Positions 34,008 to 44,881 of a stretch of DNA of 64,000 bases are shown piece after piece. Source of the stretch: Macrothele yani (taxonomy: Eukaryota; Arthropoda; Arachnida; Araneae; Macrothelidae); assembly GCA_039090855.1 (NCBI GenBank), contig CM077025.1, positions 96,328,489-96,392,488 on the forward strand. The letters are read 5' to 3'. Made by a program: the position numbers and the translations under genes. Numbering within the stretch: the stretch's first letter is position 1; each line of letters starts with the position of its first letter. The notes under the pieces were generated by a model that was not told the DNA's origin, did not search any database, and saw only the letters and a list, made by a program, of their open reading frames with translations.

Positions 34008-35101
34008 TTCGTTCCGGCGTCTCCTGCTCCTTCTTGCTAGAACTTTTGGTGGGAAAAGGCAATCTGATTGTTTTTGCATGGCTGGGAAGAAAAACGTGGA
34101 AGGGGCATTTTCTAAGACGGTTGTTCAAGTAAATTTCTGTTCGCATAGAAAAAAAATTGATGTCAGAGGGGGAATAGTGTATCTCCTACTACTAGCCGTG
34201 GGATAGGTTGACGTCACGTGTCGTTCTCTCTTTTGTCAGTCCAAGTATTTGTTTAATTTTTTTTTTCGAGAGATTTATTAGACTTCGTTAAATTTTTTGT
34301 GGGAATGGAAGAATGGGAAATCTTTCGCCCCACCAATATTTTTCCTGGAATTTCTTTTTTATATAAAACTTATATTTTTTTATGTTTCGGGGAATCCTGC
34401 TTATGCATTATTTTTTTAATTCATATATTTTTCCTCTCTCCAGTTTTAATCAATGTTGTTTGGAACCGTTGACCCCTTTCATGAGAGCTATTCCCCACTC
34501 AAAGGAATGCGTAAGTGGAGATTTCCACCCTGTTTTAAATTTCACTCAAGAAAAAGTGGGTCAGGACGGCAGTATTTCGAAATCTGAAATTTTCTTGTGT
34601 GGAGAACAAAGAATTTCATAGTTCACTCGTTTTTCAAAAGCAGCGTTAATTCCAAGATGAATTCTTTGAAGGTCTCTGATTAAATTCTCACGCTTTCCGT
34701 ATACCACCATCATTTTAGTGGAAATTCAGCCTTGAAGAATTTCTTTACGCTTATTATGCACTCTATGAAGATTTTTTTAGTTTATTCTCTCAAGATATGA
34801 AAGTTATAATGAAATCCTTTCGTTTATCTCTCAAGCTGAAGTTAGCTTTGCCTGATTAGAATCAATAGCATGTTCGTTGCGAGATGACCAGATAAGGAAA
34901 CAGTCACCGTGCAGTTAGTGTGCTGACGCATCGTGACACATCAATCACCACGTGGTGATAAGGGTCATGTGTTGGTTACAGTATGCAAAGGAAACGCTGA
35001 GCGAATTTTAGTTCTGTTCTAAGTTTGAATAAAGTAAGAAGTCTTCAAGTCTTTCAAATTCTAGTTCCGGATTTTTCACTTAACAACAGGAGTTGCATTA
35101 A

Positions 35102-35542
35102 CCAGAAAGCAGTTTTAAAAAAATTATTTTGGATGGCGTGTGGGACAGCATCCAGGAATTGTTAATGGGTTCAGAATTCAAGAAAATCGTACTCGGAGAA
35201 TCCCGAAAGTTTCAAAGTACATCGATTGAGGAGTGTGAACTTAGACACAATTTAATTGAATGTTTAAAAAATTTAATCGGGGAGAGCATCCTGAAGGTAT
35301 GTAGATGTCGCGAATGCATTTCGGAAGTACTTCCACCTATTGAGATGCATCCTCCATGCCTAACCACTGAGTGGAACAGGAAAGCGATTTCAAGTTTCCA
35401 GAACGCTGTGGCCTTGTTGAATCCTAAGGAAGTAGCTCAAGCTTTTATGAACACATGTGGAAAAGTGAAGATTTCAGAAGAGTTCTTCTCTACAATCAGG
35501 GGAAAAGAACTATTTGGAGAAGTAATGATTTCGATTATATAA
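35102..35542 (+). CDS. Hypothetical protein or exon in right palindrome arm
   Basis: The longest open frame of the arms, about 146 codons, opening after a stop at 35099. There is no convincing ATG at the start; the first in-frame ATG is the internal MGSEFKK at 35165. The sequence is leucine- and glutamate-rich with a CRCRECISE cysteine cluster near residue 70, and ends EVMISII. I recognise no family. It could be an exon (an AG acceptor lies near 35085-35110) or a viral-type small ORF. The left arm has the same sequence with a one-base deletion at about 32600 (CCATGCCTAACC against CCATGCTAACC), which breaks it there. Whether it is expressed is unknown. Confidence 0.35.
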   Translation, partial: PESSFKKIILDGVWDSIQELLMGSEFKKIVLGESRKFQSTSIEECELRHNLIECLKNLIGESILKVCRCRECISEVLPPIEMHPPCLTTEWNRKAISSFQNAVALLNPKEVAQAFMNTCGKVKISEEFFSTIRGKELFGEVMISII

Positions 35543-37252
35543 ATTCAGAATTATTTTTTTTAATGGGCAAGGTAAAAGGTGAGTTTGTGAATATTTATTA
35601 TTTATTGAAATATTAAGCGTAAATATTTTTTAGTTTTAAGACATAAATTTAAAGAGTAATTATTATTTTTTAAATTAAATTTTAGGTGAATTTTTTTTTA
35701 AATGGGTCAAAATTTAAGCTTTCAAGATTTTTAAAGTAAAAGTGAGAATGTAAACTTCTTTTTTGAAATGTTTAAAACAGTAACAGAATGAATCCAATTG
35801 TTTTAATGGTGAAATAGTGCTTTTTTGCTAGACTTTTCTTAAGGATATTTGGGGATTGTTATTGGAAAGGGGTCTGATGTTTTCCATTAGGCAACCAATC
35901 GGGGCGGAATTCCGACTGGTCTGAGAGCAATGCTTTACAGTATTGAGTCGAAACCAGAGTACACAGCTTAATTTCGGGAGTTTGAAATGTTTCAAACTGA
36001 CTCGCTTTATTCTTTGAGTTGCAAAAAAGAAGCGCTCTCACTGAAGACCCCCTAGCCTGGAAAAACTAAACAGTCTGTGTTTTATAAAAATTTCTTTCCT
36101 TAGACATTTTTAGTACATCCAATTTTCAACTTTCAGGAACTTGCTGTGACTGTTTTTACTTCATTCCATTTCCAACTTTTTCGAAAACGAACTTCAATAG
36201 ATTTTTACTCGTTTCGAAACAGTCTTTTTATGCATACTAGTTTTCCCATGTTATTCTATGGGAATTTCCCTGCTTTTAATGAAATGTGTTTTCTCAAAAT
36301 TGTCTACTAAGAAAAATGAAGTGTTCCATTTTTAACCCTAGGAAAGAATGAACTGTTCCGAAAAAAGAAAAAAGAATGACACTTTTCTTCAACTAATTTT
36401 TTTAATATGGAATCGAACGAACATTTTTACATATTTTCTTAGAATTTGTCTTTTTTCGTTTAGAAGTTACAACAGAATTTCCTTCTTGTACAGGAACTTT
36501 CAACATGTGTTTATTTTTAATGTAGTTTTTAGGCAAATTTATGCTTTCCTATGAAAGTTTTTCTCAAAGGACTCCATTAGGTTGATCTCAATTGAGTCTT
36601 TGAAGTGAATGGAAAGAAAAATAACATGTCTATGTGTTATGAGAAAATGAACGAATTTCCTTAAGACGGTGTGAAGTGAATTGAACATCAAGCAGTAAGT
36701 AGTAAGATATTTTACTATCGTAATATGAACATACATTTTGGGACAATATCTTCTAAAGTTAGAGGGGAAAATATATGAATATTAAAAAAAAATTCCTTAG
36801 ATTTACAAATAGAGTATTTGAAGTAGAAAGAGGGATGTAATGCTTTGAATATGAATTTCTTGTTTCAGTGAAGGGATTCTTAGTTTCTCTTTTAAAAAAT
36901 TCCAGAATATCATTTTCAGAAAATTTCTGGAGGAGTCGAACTTGGACATTTAACAAAATTCTTGGACATATAGGAATATGAAGAAAGTTTATGGAATGAA
37001 ACATGAAGAGAAAGAAATGGTTGAAATGGTTAACGTCCAAGCTTCATCAATTTTTTTTTTGGGTTCCTCATACAATCTGAGGAAATTTTACATTTTTGTG
37101 AGAACTCGTTTTTTTCAAAATCAACCCTTTAGAAGTTTTTAAGATAGAAAAAATATTGACTAAGGAAAATCTTAAATAGTACAAATTCTGAATTGAAGCA
37201 CTTTAAGTAAGAAAATATTTGTCTGAAGCAATTTTTCAATGTCTAAGCATGG

Positions 37253-37405
37253 ACATCTGAGTATTCATTCGTCCGAAACTGAATCCTGGGGAGGCTTGAG
37301 TTAAGAGCTTTTGAATTACGACACTAGCTTTCTACCTTCCTTGGAAACTGTGGACTAAATCAGGGTCTGCTTACTTCCCTTCTAGTGGTTCACGACGGAT
37401 CTCTT
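37253..37405 (+). mobile_element. Fossil SINE in right palindrome arm
   Basis: Mirror image of the fossil SINE at 30535-30712, with the same diagnostic changes (TCTGAGTATTCATTCGTCCG, GCTTTCTACCTTCCTTGG). Shared decay means the SINE was present before the arms were copied. Confidence 0.75.
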
Positions 37406-40400
37406 AAATGGTGAATTAACGGCAAAGTTCAAACGCTCTGTCCCATTGAGTCAGCAGTTTTAGATTTTTGTCATCTTAGACAGTTTAAGTTTGCTCAGAA
37501 AACTATGCTTTTGCGAGCTTGAGTTTGCATTCAAAGTTCAAAACCAGAATTTAGTTTAATCTGCCAAGCAAAGTGATTTCATGCCATATGAGGTTTTCCT
37601 GTAAGCAAGAGACGCGTGAAAACAGTCGCAGGAGATTGAACTCCCCCTGTTTCTGTCGGAAACTGACAAAGTTAATTTCTTGGGGAAAGCTCACACACTG
37701 GAGAGAGCGTAAAAACACTCTTCTTTCATGTTTGAATGTAAACCTCGAGGAATTTGTATCTAACTATGAAAAGTAAATTCTAAAGATTTAGCAGCATTTA
37801 CACTGAAATCCTGCAATGACTTTATTTGAAACAGGGAAGAATCGGCCTTGTAGATTAAAATACATCTGAAGATTTTAGATACATTTCTGTTCAAAAGTAA
37901 AGTCGAATGGGAAAATAAGAGTAATTAAATCGATAGGAAAAGATTGAAAGTTTGAATCAGAAAAAAAAACTAAGAACAAAAAGAAGCTTCATAAAAATAA
38001 ACCAAAGTTTGAAGAATCATACAACACTGAACAGAAGGAAAAATATAATAAGTACTATAAGGGGAATACGATATTTTCACTATGGGAGTTTGGAAACAAC
38101 TGCTTTTCTGAACAATTAGTAAAATGTGAAAAAAAATGTTTAGAGGAAGTACGGACTCAGTCGCTATGTCTCCAGAATGAAAGATTTTTCTGCTGAGACA
38201 ATGAATAAAAAATACGATAATGAAAACCTAATTAAAACGAAAGAAAAGGTCAATGAAACTAAACGTCTAAAGATAAAATGCAGTATGCACAGAAGTTGAA
38301 AATGAAGGGGCAGACACGGGAGAACTGGACATTAAGGGAATGAAATATACGCGAAATTTTGAAACATCTCAATTTAAGCGAACTAAATGAGGGAAAGGAA
38401 TGAGATTAGGGGTGTTCTTATTGACTTTTATGAGGTGAGTAAACAACAAAAATTTAGTTATACATGAAATAATTGTGTAAAAAATAGCTCGTTTAAGAAT
38501 ATGATTTTTGGTGAAAGTATGAAATTTTAGTTGAAATGTCATGATCAGCATTTCGAAAAGAAATAGATTGAGTCGATATGTAGAGAACAGAGTAAGTATT
38601 TCTTTATTTTCGCTATGGGGGTGGTGAGTTAGTAAAACGTAAAAAAATGATGTTTAGTGGAAGAACGGAATTACTCGCTTTGCCTCCAGAATGAATGTTT
38701 TCTTCGGACGAGACAGAACAATATACAGAAAATATGTCCCAAAGAATACAAATTTTATCGTAAGAAAAAAGGTTTTAGATTTTATGCCTTGACAATGAAT
38801 GCTTTCCTGTTGGGGCAGTCCACGAAAAAGTATAGCAAAGTAGGGAAGGATTAAAAAAATGCGTATTTGACATACATGCAAGCTTTGAGAAATACTTTAA
38901 AAGCAAGTTGGAAAATATGATATATAAGGAAACAAAAAAACCTGATGATTTGCAACATCTAAAATAATCATTTTGCTGAAATGAAATGAAAAAAAAAATA
39001 GTCTAAATAAAAGGAGTCTTAAGTTTGGTCAAGTAAGAAATAAATTATTGACATACTGAAAACTTTTACTAAATTTCAAAAAAGATGAAGTAAAATAGCG
39101 AAAATTGTGAAGCTATAATGATATGCTAAATAAAGTAAGAAAATATAGTTTTACCAGAATTTTAACTGTGAAAGACCTGTAGAGTTCTTGAACACACGAA
39201 AAAATTACGAGAAAATAATATTGTAAAGGCGAAAGACTCAGAATTAGCATGAAGTCGTTTCACAAAAAATTTGTCAAAATCCAATAATTACTGCGAACAG
39301 GAACGAAATCGTTTCTAAAGAAGCATTTCCTCGTCTCATGATATGGAATAAAATTGAATGAAGGAAAAAGAAAAGTACCCCAGAAAACCGATATCAAGTC
39401 GTTAAGAAGCGTGTGTTGGTTTAAATCTGGAAAAAAAAGATACTGTTACGAACGAATGTTATGTATAGCTGCTATAGATCTGTATATTTCTTGCACAAAC
39501 ATGAAACAGCTATATAGAAAACCAGATTAAGTCATACATTAAAAGCAAGTAAGAAAAGTTGTTTGTATAGGTAACGGAAATAATAATGAAGAAACGTTTG
39601 CTTGTTTGAATCAGAAAAAATAAAGCCTCGATAAAAGTAGTTCTTAGTTTGAAAAGTTAGAAAATAAAATAATGTTGGTACATCAAAAAGTTTAAGGAGT
39701 ACGCAAGCATTTAGAACAAAAAGATTAAGATAATGCGTTAAAAGGTACATTTCACTGATTAATCATGAAGAAATACGAAAAAATAAAATATTTTAACTAT
39801 GCATAAAAAATTGTGGCTTTGTACGTTGGAAAAAGGTACAACGTTAAAAAAATGTAACAGAAAATGTCATGAACACGTAAATACGTTAATAAACAATCGT
39901 GTTTTAAGATTATGTCTGCAGCACAAAACTTTGGAAAACGTTTTTATGTTGGAACGTCCGTTGAAAATGCGTGAAGTCTCCTCAAATAAAATAAAAAAAT
40001 CGTTACGTTGAAAAATTATGAATATAAAATGGGAAATTATGAGGAAAAAATAAGGAATAAATTCGTTGCAAAATGAACAAGTTATTGAAAAAAAATCAGT
40101 CTTGGAACTTAATGTGGCTACAGAATCTCAAATGACGTCAACCGCCGACCCCGTGGAGGAAATGGCGTTGGCTGATGTCATGTCTGCTATCACGACATGC
40201 GTCATCCGGCATAGTCACTCTTCCCAAAACACGTGTCATACAAAATTTTCTTGGTCAAAGAGAAAATTGTGACTCATCCCAAAACACATGGCTCACAAAA
40301 TGACAACGTGGTGAAACTAAAATGGCGGAACGTGAATCAACGGGAACGAAATCTTTTCAAACAAATCCTTTCCTCGCCTAAATTAAAATTGTAGGGAAGA

Positions 40401-41238
40401 AAAATATAAGAATGAAAAAAATAATGCAACGTCTATAAAAATTATAACACCTCACGGAGTTCTAAAAATATAAATTTAATAAAACAAATTTGAGGAAATG
40501 CTTCGATTGAAAAAACTTCCTTCAAAAATTTGACCATGTCCAGTAAATCTCCCGAGAAAATAAAAAAAATAAATAAAGCCGACCCCGCTGAGGAGAAAAC
40601 GACGTTGGCTGATGTCATGTCTGCTATCACGAATGCGTCACTCATCATAGTGATTCATCCCAAAACACGTGCCATACAAAATTTTCTGAGTCAAAGAGAA
40701 AATTGTGACTCATCCCAAAACAGATGGCTCACAAAATGACAACGTGGTGAAACTAAAATGGCGGAACATGAATCAACGGGAACGAAATCTTTTCAAACAA
40801 AGCCTTTCCTCGCCTAAATTAAAATTGGAGGGAGGACAAATATACGAATTAAAAAAATAATGCACCGTCTATAAAAATTATAACACCTCACGGAAGTCCT
40901 GAAAATATAAATTTAATAAAGCAAATTTGAGGAAATGCTTCGATTGAAAAAACTTCCTTCAAAAATTTGACGAAGTCTAATAAATCTCCCGAGAAAATAA
41001 AAAAAAATACTGCAACGTCTATAAAAATTATAATACCTCAGGGAATTCCTGAAAATATAAATTTAATAAAATAAACTAGAGAGAAAAAATAGGACAAAAA
41101 AAATATGAGTAAAAAAAAATTGGAAACGACAAAAAAACTTCCTTCAAAAATTTGACAAAGTCCAGGAAATCTCCCGAGAAAATTAAAAAAATAAATATTG
41201 GAAAGACTTCTTAAAAATTTGTCAACGTCCAATAAATC

Positions 41239-41535
41239 TCCCGAGAAAAGTTCGAAAAAGCACCGCTAGGGGGCAACGTACACCCCCCTTTCCCCCACTC
41301 GGTCGTTGCCATCTCTCAAAGATCCATTAAAAGTTCCAAGAAGCACCGCTAGGGGGCAGCACATCTCCTTTCCCCCACTCGGTCGTTGCCATCTCTCAAA
41401 GATCCATTAAAAGTTCCAAGAAGCACCGCTAGGGGGAAGCACATCTCCTTTCCCCGACTCGGTCGTTGCCATCTCTCAAAAACAAAGATCTAACATAATA
41501 ATAAAGTTCCAAGAAGCACCGCTAGGGAAGCACAT
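41239..41535. repeat. Right subterminal tandem repeat, about 80-bp unit
   Basis: Reverse-complement partner of the left array with one additional full unit (CACCGCTAGGGGGCAGCACA type). Confidence 0.85.
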
Positions 41536-41683
41536 CGACCCAACGCACTAGCGTCATCTGCCACGCCCCCACATCCTTCGGCGCCAGGCCACGCCCCCCA
41601 TCCTTCTCTAGAAGGATGATCCTTGGTCCAGAATCGGTCATTTTATACTACTCACTTCACTTGAGCGAGCAGATTGGGGAGGG

Positions 41684-41707
41684 TGACGTCACGGTTACCA
41701 AGGCAAC
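41684..41707. promoter_or_regulatory. CRE plus X-box-like sites, probable hAT promoter
   Basis: A perfect cAMP-response-type palindrome TGACGTCA (41684-41691) is followed by GTTACCAAGGCAAC (41694-41707), which fits the RFX X-box consensus GTNRCC-N(0-3)-RGYAAC. The pair lies in the hAT flank upstream of its minus-strand transposase, just outside the palindrome. Role inferred from motif and position only. Confidence 0.4.
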
Positions 41708-42049
41708 TCGGCGGAAAACTGCAGACTTCCAACCATTCTGATTTTGGCTCTTCACTTGCACTGTTTTGCGTATAAGGATTTGTTTTCCGTATTGAGCGCG
41801 CCATGTGAATTAATATCTATTCAAAATTTTGGGTATTTTGGAACTGAATAAAGGCAAAAAAGAATATATTATAAAAAAATACTGAATAAAACTTTATTCT
41901 GAGTAAAATAGGTGAAGAGGCACTTCACCTGAAAAGCCGCCAGTGGCGCTAAATTAAAATTAGGGTGCACACCATATAGTAATTGCATGGCGAATTTTTC
42001 ATTTTGCCAAAGTTTTTGGAGAAACTCAGAACAAGTACAGTCGAAATTT

Positions 42050-42235
42050 GACCATTCGTACAAGTTGGTACGGATTCGAGTCCCGAATGAATCACGGGTG
42101 GTGTGTTTGTCTTGCAGCACTTGGTATCTCCCTCCCTAGAACGAATGTCTCCAAATTAGAGACAGGTGACTGCTTATACTCCTTAGAGTTACTCGTAGTG
42201 GTCGTTAAACCCAGAAAGAAGAAAAAAAAGTCAAA
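42050..42235 (+). mobile_element. Degenerate SINE
   Basis: Head decayed (ACGGATTCGAGTCCCGAATGA retains box B), followed by GTGTTTGTCTTGCAGCAC, GACTGCTTATACTCC and GTGGTCGTTAAACCC. Older than the other plus-strand copies. Confidence 0.8.
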
Positions 42236-42467
42236 ATTTGTGTTCATTAGAAGCATGTTGGAAAATTAGTACAACGGAAACTACTTTTAAGAACATTTTT
42301 CATTGGAAATCTAAAGGGTTAATGAGGAAGTGTAAATTCGAGGACATTTGGGGACAAACATTGAAATTTGAGGACAATTTGCATCCCCAAAGGCTTCAGA
42401 CGTTTTTGGGGACAGTAAACTAAATTCAAAGACTGTCCTCAAGAATTGAGGACGTCTGGTCAGCTTA

Positions 42468-42519
42468 CTTATAGCCCATTGTGTTGCTCATGGTGGTCGT
42501 TAAATCTCCAATAAAAAAA
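42468..42519 (+). mobile_element. SINE, 3' part, split by the hAT element
   Basis: Begins with the duplicated CTTATAGC and continues CCATTGTGTTGCTCATGGTG to the A-rich tail. It completes the SINE whose 5' part is at 19979-20130. Confidence 0.92.
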
Positions 42520-42905
42520 TTTTTGAACATGTAAAATAATATTTTTGAATGTTTAATTTGTGACATACGTCGCTCTTAATATCTTTGGGAAGGAAACACC
42601 ATGTAATAGAAGACATGTCACACACTATGTAATTTTTTGAACATGTAAAATAATATTTTTGAATGTTTAATTTGTCACCTACGTCGCTCTTAATCTCTTT
42701 GGGATATAACTAGAAGACACTATGTAATTTTTTGAACATGTAAAATAATGTTTTTGAATGTTTAATTTGTGACGTACGTTGCTCTTAATCTCTTTCGCGC
42801 TTTGGGAAGACACCATGTAATAGAAGTCACTATGTCAGACACAATGTAATGTTTTGAACATGTGAAATAATATTTTTGAATGTTTAATTTGTGACGTACA
42901 TCGTT
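42520..42905. repeat. About 125-bp tandem repeat, right part
   Basis: Three units with GAACATGTAAAATAATATTT and GTGACGTACGTTGCTCTTAA, matching the array at 19755-19978. Confidence 0.88.
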
Positions 42906-42961
42906 CTTAATCTCCTTGGAGGGCTTAAGCCCCCAAATCCCCCTCCATGGGTGCGCCAATG

Positions 42962-44307
42962 AGCTCAACATGTTTAAGTAATAAAACAATAACTTTTCTT
43001 AAAAGTTATTGTATTGAGGAATTAAACAACTTTTGAGGAAGTTCGAAACCAGACACTCGAAGACCAGTATTTGTTTTTACATGGTTTGATATCGTGAGCA
43101 TTTGTCATTTAAAGATTTTGCACTTTTTTCTCTAAGTACTATGTTTATCGAGGATACTTACCGGGAAAAGTTATCACATAATTAAAAGCAATACTAAAGT
43201 GATCATGGAATCAGCATTTGGAAAATATATTTTTACTACGGCGAAGTTAATTATTTACCCTTAATTTTTGCATTAATTATCACCATGTTGGGGGTCAGTT
43301 AGAAAATTTTTGCGGGGGGCCCAGAGATTTTGCGTTACGCCACTGGTCTTGTGGTAGCAGTTTTTATCTCCATCTATGTGAATGACAGTCCATTTCTTCT
43401 TTTTCATTTACTTCCCTTTCAATAATCTGTGGTGGCTTTCCTGAAACAGAAAAAGTTAATGATACAGTTAACAAAAAGTTCTTTTACCGAACATTTTTTA
43501 AATTTGGGCGAGCTCTAAAAATAACCCATTTTTGAAGTTCGACATTAAAAAACGCCAAAAGCTTACACTTTACGTAAAACTGTGACATAGTAAACTTTTT
43601 ATCATTAAATTGAAATCCATTCAAAAAAATTGACTCTCTATGATTAACCAGTTAGAAGTTTCAGCCGTTGTAATGCCTCAATGTCAATATGATATGGCGG
43701 CCATATTGATGACCATATTTCGTTCCCCCACTACTAATTTTTACTAAGACTACAATATTTTGATTACATAAGTGGTAGGCTTTTCAACAATCACAACGGT
43801 GCTTCTGGCATTTCTAGGGTAAATAAATCTGGTCTATGTCTCGGGCTATTAGTTTGGGTTAGACCCGTCACTTTGGTCTACGACTCAGCGTTTTTATGCA
43901 AAAAAATTAAAAGTTTTGATTAAAAAAATGAAATTTGAATTTCAAAAAAGTTTTACTGTTTGTAGAAATGCGAAGTTCACACAGGTTTTTACGAACGCAA
44001 CTCATTTTAAACCAAAGTGAAAAATATAAAAAAAGAATTCAGTTTGATATTTTTAATCGGTGAAGTAGAGCACAGATATCCACGACAGAGAGCATGGATG
44101 CGAACACCATATCGTACAGTCAAAGGCACTACGTCACAAATAAAACAGCGTGCGATTGGTTGCTACTTGTTGCGGAAGACTCTCCCTCTTCTTACTACGA
44201 AGTCTCATCTCATATTTAACCATTGTTCATTCATGACACACGTGCTTCCGAGTGATGAACTATCTAAAACACACAGTTTCATACTGTAATGGAGGCATTA
44301 ATAATTT
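42962..44307. other. No gene recognised; one hAT-type end
   Basis: AT-rich. At 43303-43347 the sequence GCGGGGGGCCCAGAG...GCGTTACGCCACTG looks like the right end of a hAT MITE, but its left end and duplication were not found. No protein similarity recognised in the small open frame at 44017-44289. Confidence 0.45.
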
Positions 44308-44319
44308 ATTTTTAAGATT

Positions 44320-44561
44320 CTTTTTTTTTTTTTTGATTCGAGGTTTTTTTTTTGATTGGAGGTTTAACGACCACCGTGAGCAACTCAATGGGCTATAAGC
44401 AGTCGCCCATCCCTAATTTAGGGTCACTGGTTCCAGGGAAGGGAGAGAGCCAGTGCCGTAAGACAAACACAACATCCATGCCTCAACGAGATTCGAACCC
44501 GGACCTCTTTCGGACGAATGATTAGAGGCCATCGCTTAGACCACTGCGCCACCGGGGCGGC
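44320..44561 (-). mobile_element. SINE with target-site duplication
   Basis: Reverse copy flanked by ATTTTTAAGATT on both sides. Its tail shows two poly-T runs separated by a second GATT-GGAGG-like start, a small duplication at the 3' end. Confidence 0.93.
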
Positions 44562-44734
44562 ATTTTTAAGATTACGTATACTGAACATTGTTAGGGTATA
44601 AATCGATTAAAAATGTTAACTGATTAATCAAAATTTGTTAGCCATTGTTTCTGGGAAGATATTTTTTTCGCTGAAGCTCCCCATACCAACACTTTGTATA
44701 CGACACCAGATAGAGCTTGATGATAACACAGACG

Positions 44735-44805
44735 CAATACCCATGCCTCACGGGATTTCAACCCGGATCCCTCTCGGACGAATAGTCAAAAGCTAGCGCT
44801 TCTGT
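44735..44805 (-). mobile_element. SINE head fragment
   Basis: Only the region around box B and the anticodon arm remains (CATGCCTCACGGGATTTCAA, TCTCGGACGAATAGTCAAAAG). Confidence 0.6.
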
Positions 44806-44831
44806 AGGTTTACCAATTCTTACTGGGTCGT

Positions 44832-44881
44832 GGCCGCCCAAGGCCATCTTTATATATAGGTATAAAGATGGCCTTGGGCCG
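44832..44881. repeat. Short hairpin next to a SINE
   Basis: GGCCGCCCAAGGCCATCTTTAT is followed after 8 nt by its near-perfect complement. The right stem abuts the SINE head, so the hairpin includes a duplicated, inverted stretch of SINE flank. Confidence 0.8.

Larger units (their letters stand above)
23147..41652. mobile_element. Giant palindromic element with Polinton-like ends
   Basis: Two arms, 23147-33953 and 34008-41652, are reverse complements over their whole length except for the RTE copy in the left arm, tandem-repeat number changes near the ends, and scattered single-base differences. Outer ends are AGTAGTATAAAATGACCG and its complement, flanked by a perfect 6-bp duplication CACTTC (23141-23146 and 41653-41658). 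Without the RTE it is about 15.3 kb. A 6-bp duplication, AG/CT ends and this size recall Maverick/Polinton elements, but no integrase, protein-primed polymerase, ATPase, protease or capsid gene is seen. The duplication shows that it inserted as a unit. Confidence 0.85.
34008..41652 (-). repeat. Right arm of the giant palindrome
   Basis: 7.65 kb, uninterrupted by later insertions. The sequence at 38040-38060 preserves the empty RTE target site in complement. Stretches compared by eye (for example 34140-34240 against 33720-33820) differ by about one base in sixty to a hundred. Confidence 0.9.
20131..42467. mobile_element. hAT element hosting the giant palindrome
   Basis: Ends TAAGGTGACCAGA and TCTGGTCAGCTTA are inverted repeats with one mismatch, flanked by a perfect 8-bp duplication CTTATAGC (20123-20130 and 42468-42475) that rejoins the SINE. 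Minus-strand transposase remains lie at 21270-22900. Subtracting the palindrome and SINEs leaves about 3 kb, a normal hAT size. The right flank (41659-42467), upstream of the transposase, would hold its promoter. Confidence 0.88.
19705..42961. mobile_element. Tandem-repeat MITE, outermost layer of the nested stack
   Basis: The left part (19705-19978) starts CAGCGTACCCAGGAATTCC; the right part (42520-42961) ends GGGTGCGCCAATG. Both contain the same repeat of about 125 bp (GTGACGTACGT.GCTCTTAATCTCTTTG...GAACATGTAAAATAATATTTTTGAATGTTTAATTT). Together they make one element of under 1 kb that was split by everything between. Flanking 8-mers agree at five of eight positions, consistent with an old hAT-type insertion but not proof. 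Confidence 0.7.

Noticed and set aside
23147..41652. Palindrome as a pure long-read artefact
   Set aside because: Only one arm carries the RTE with its own duplication, the arms differ in repeat number and bases, and the whole is flanked by a 6-bp duplication. An assembly check is still advisable.
23147..41652. Autonomous Maverick/Polinton or an integrated virus genome
   Set aside because: No integrase, protein-primed polymerase, packaging ATPase, protease or capsid-type sequence was seen in any frame; only end features resemble Polintons.
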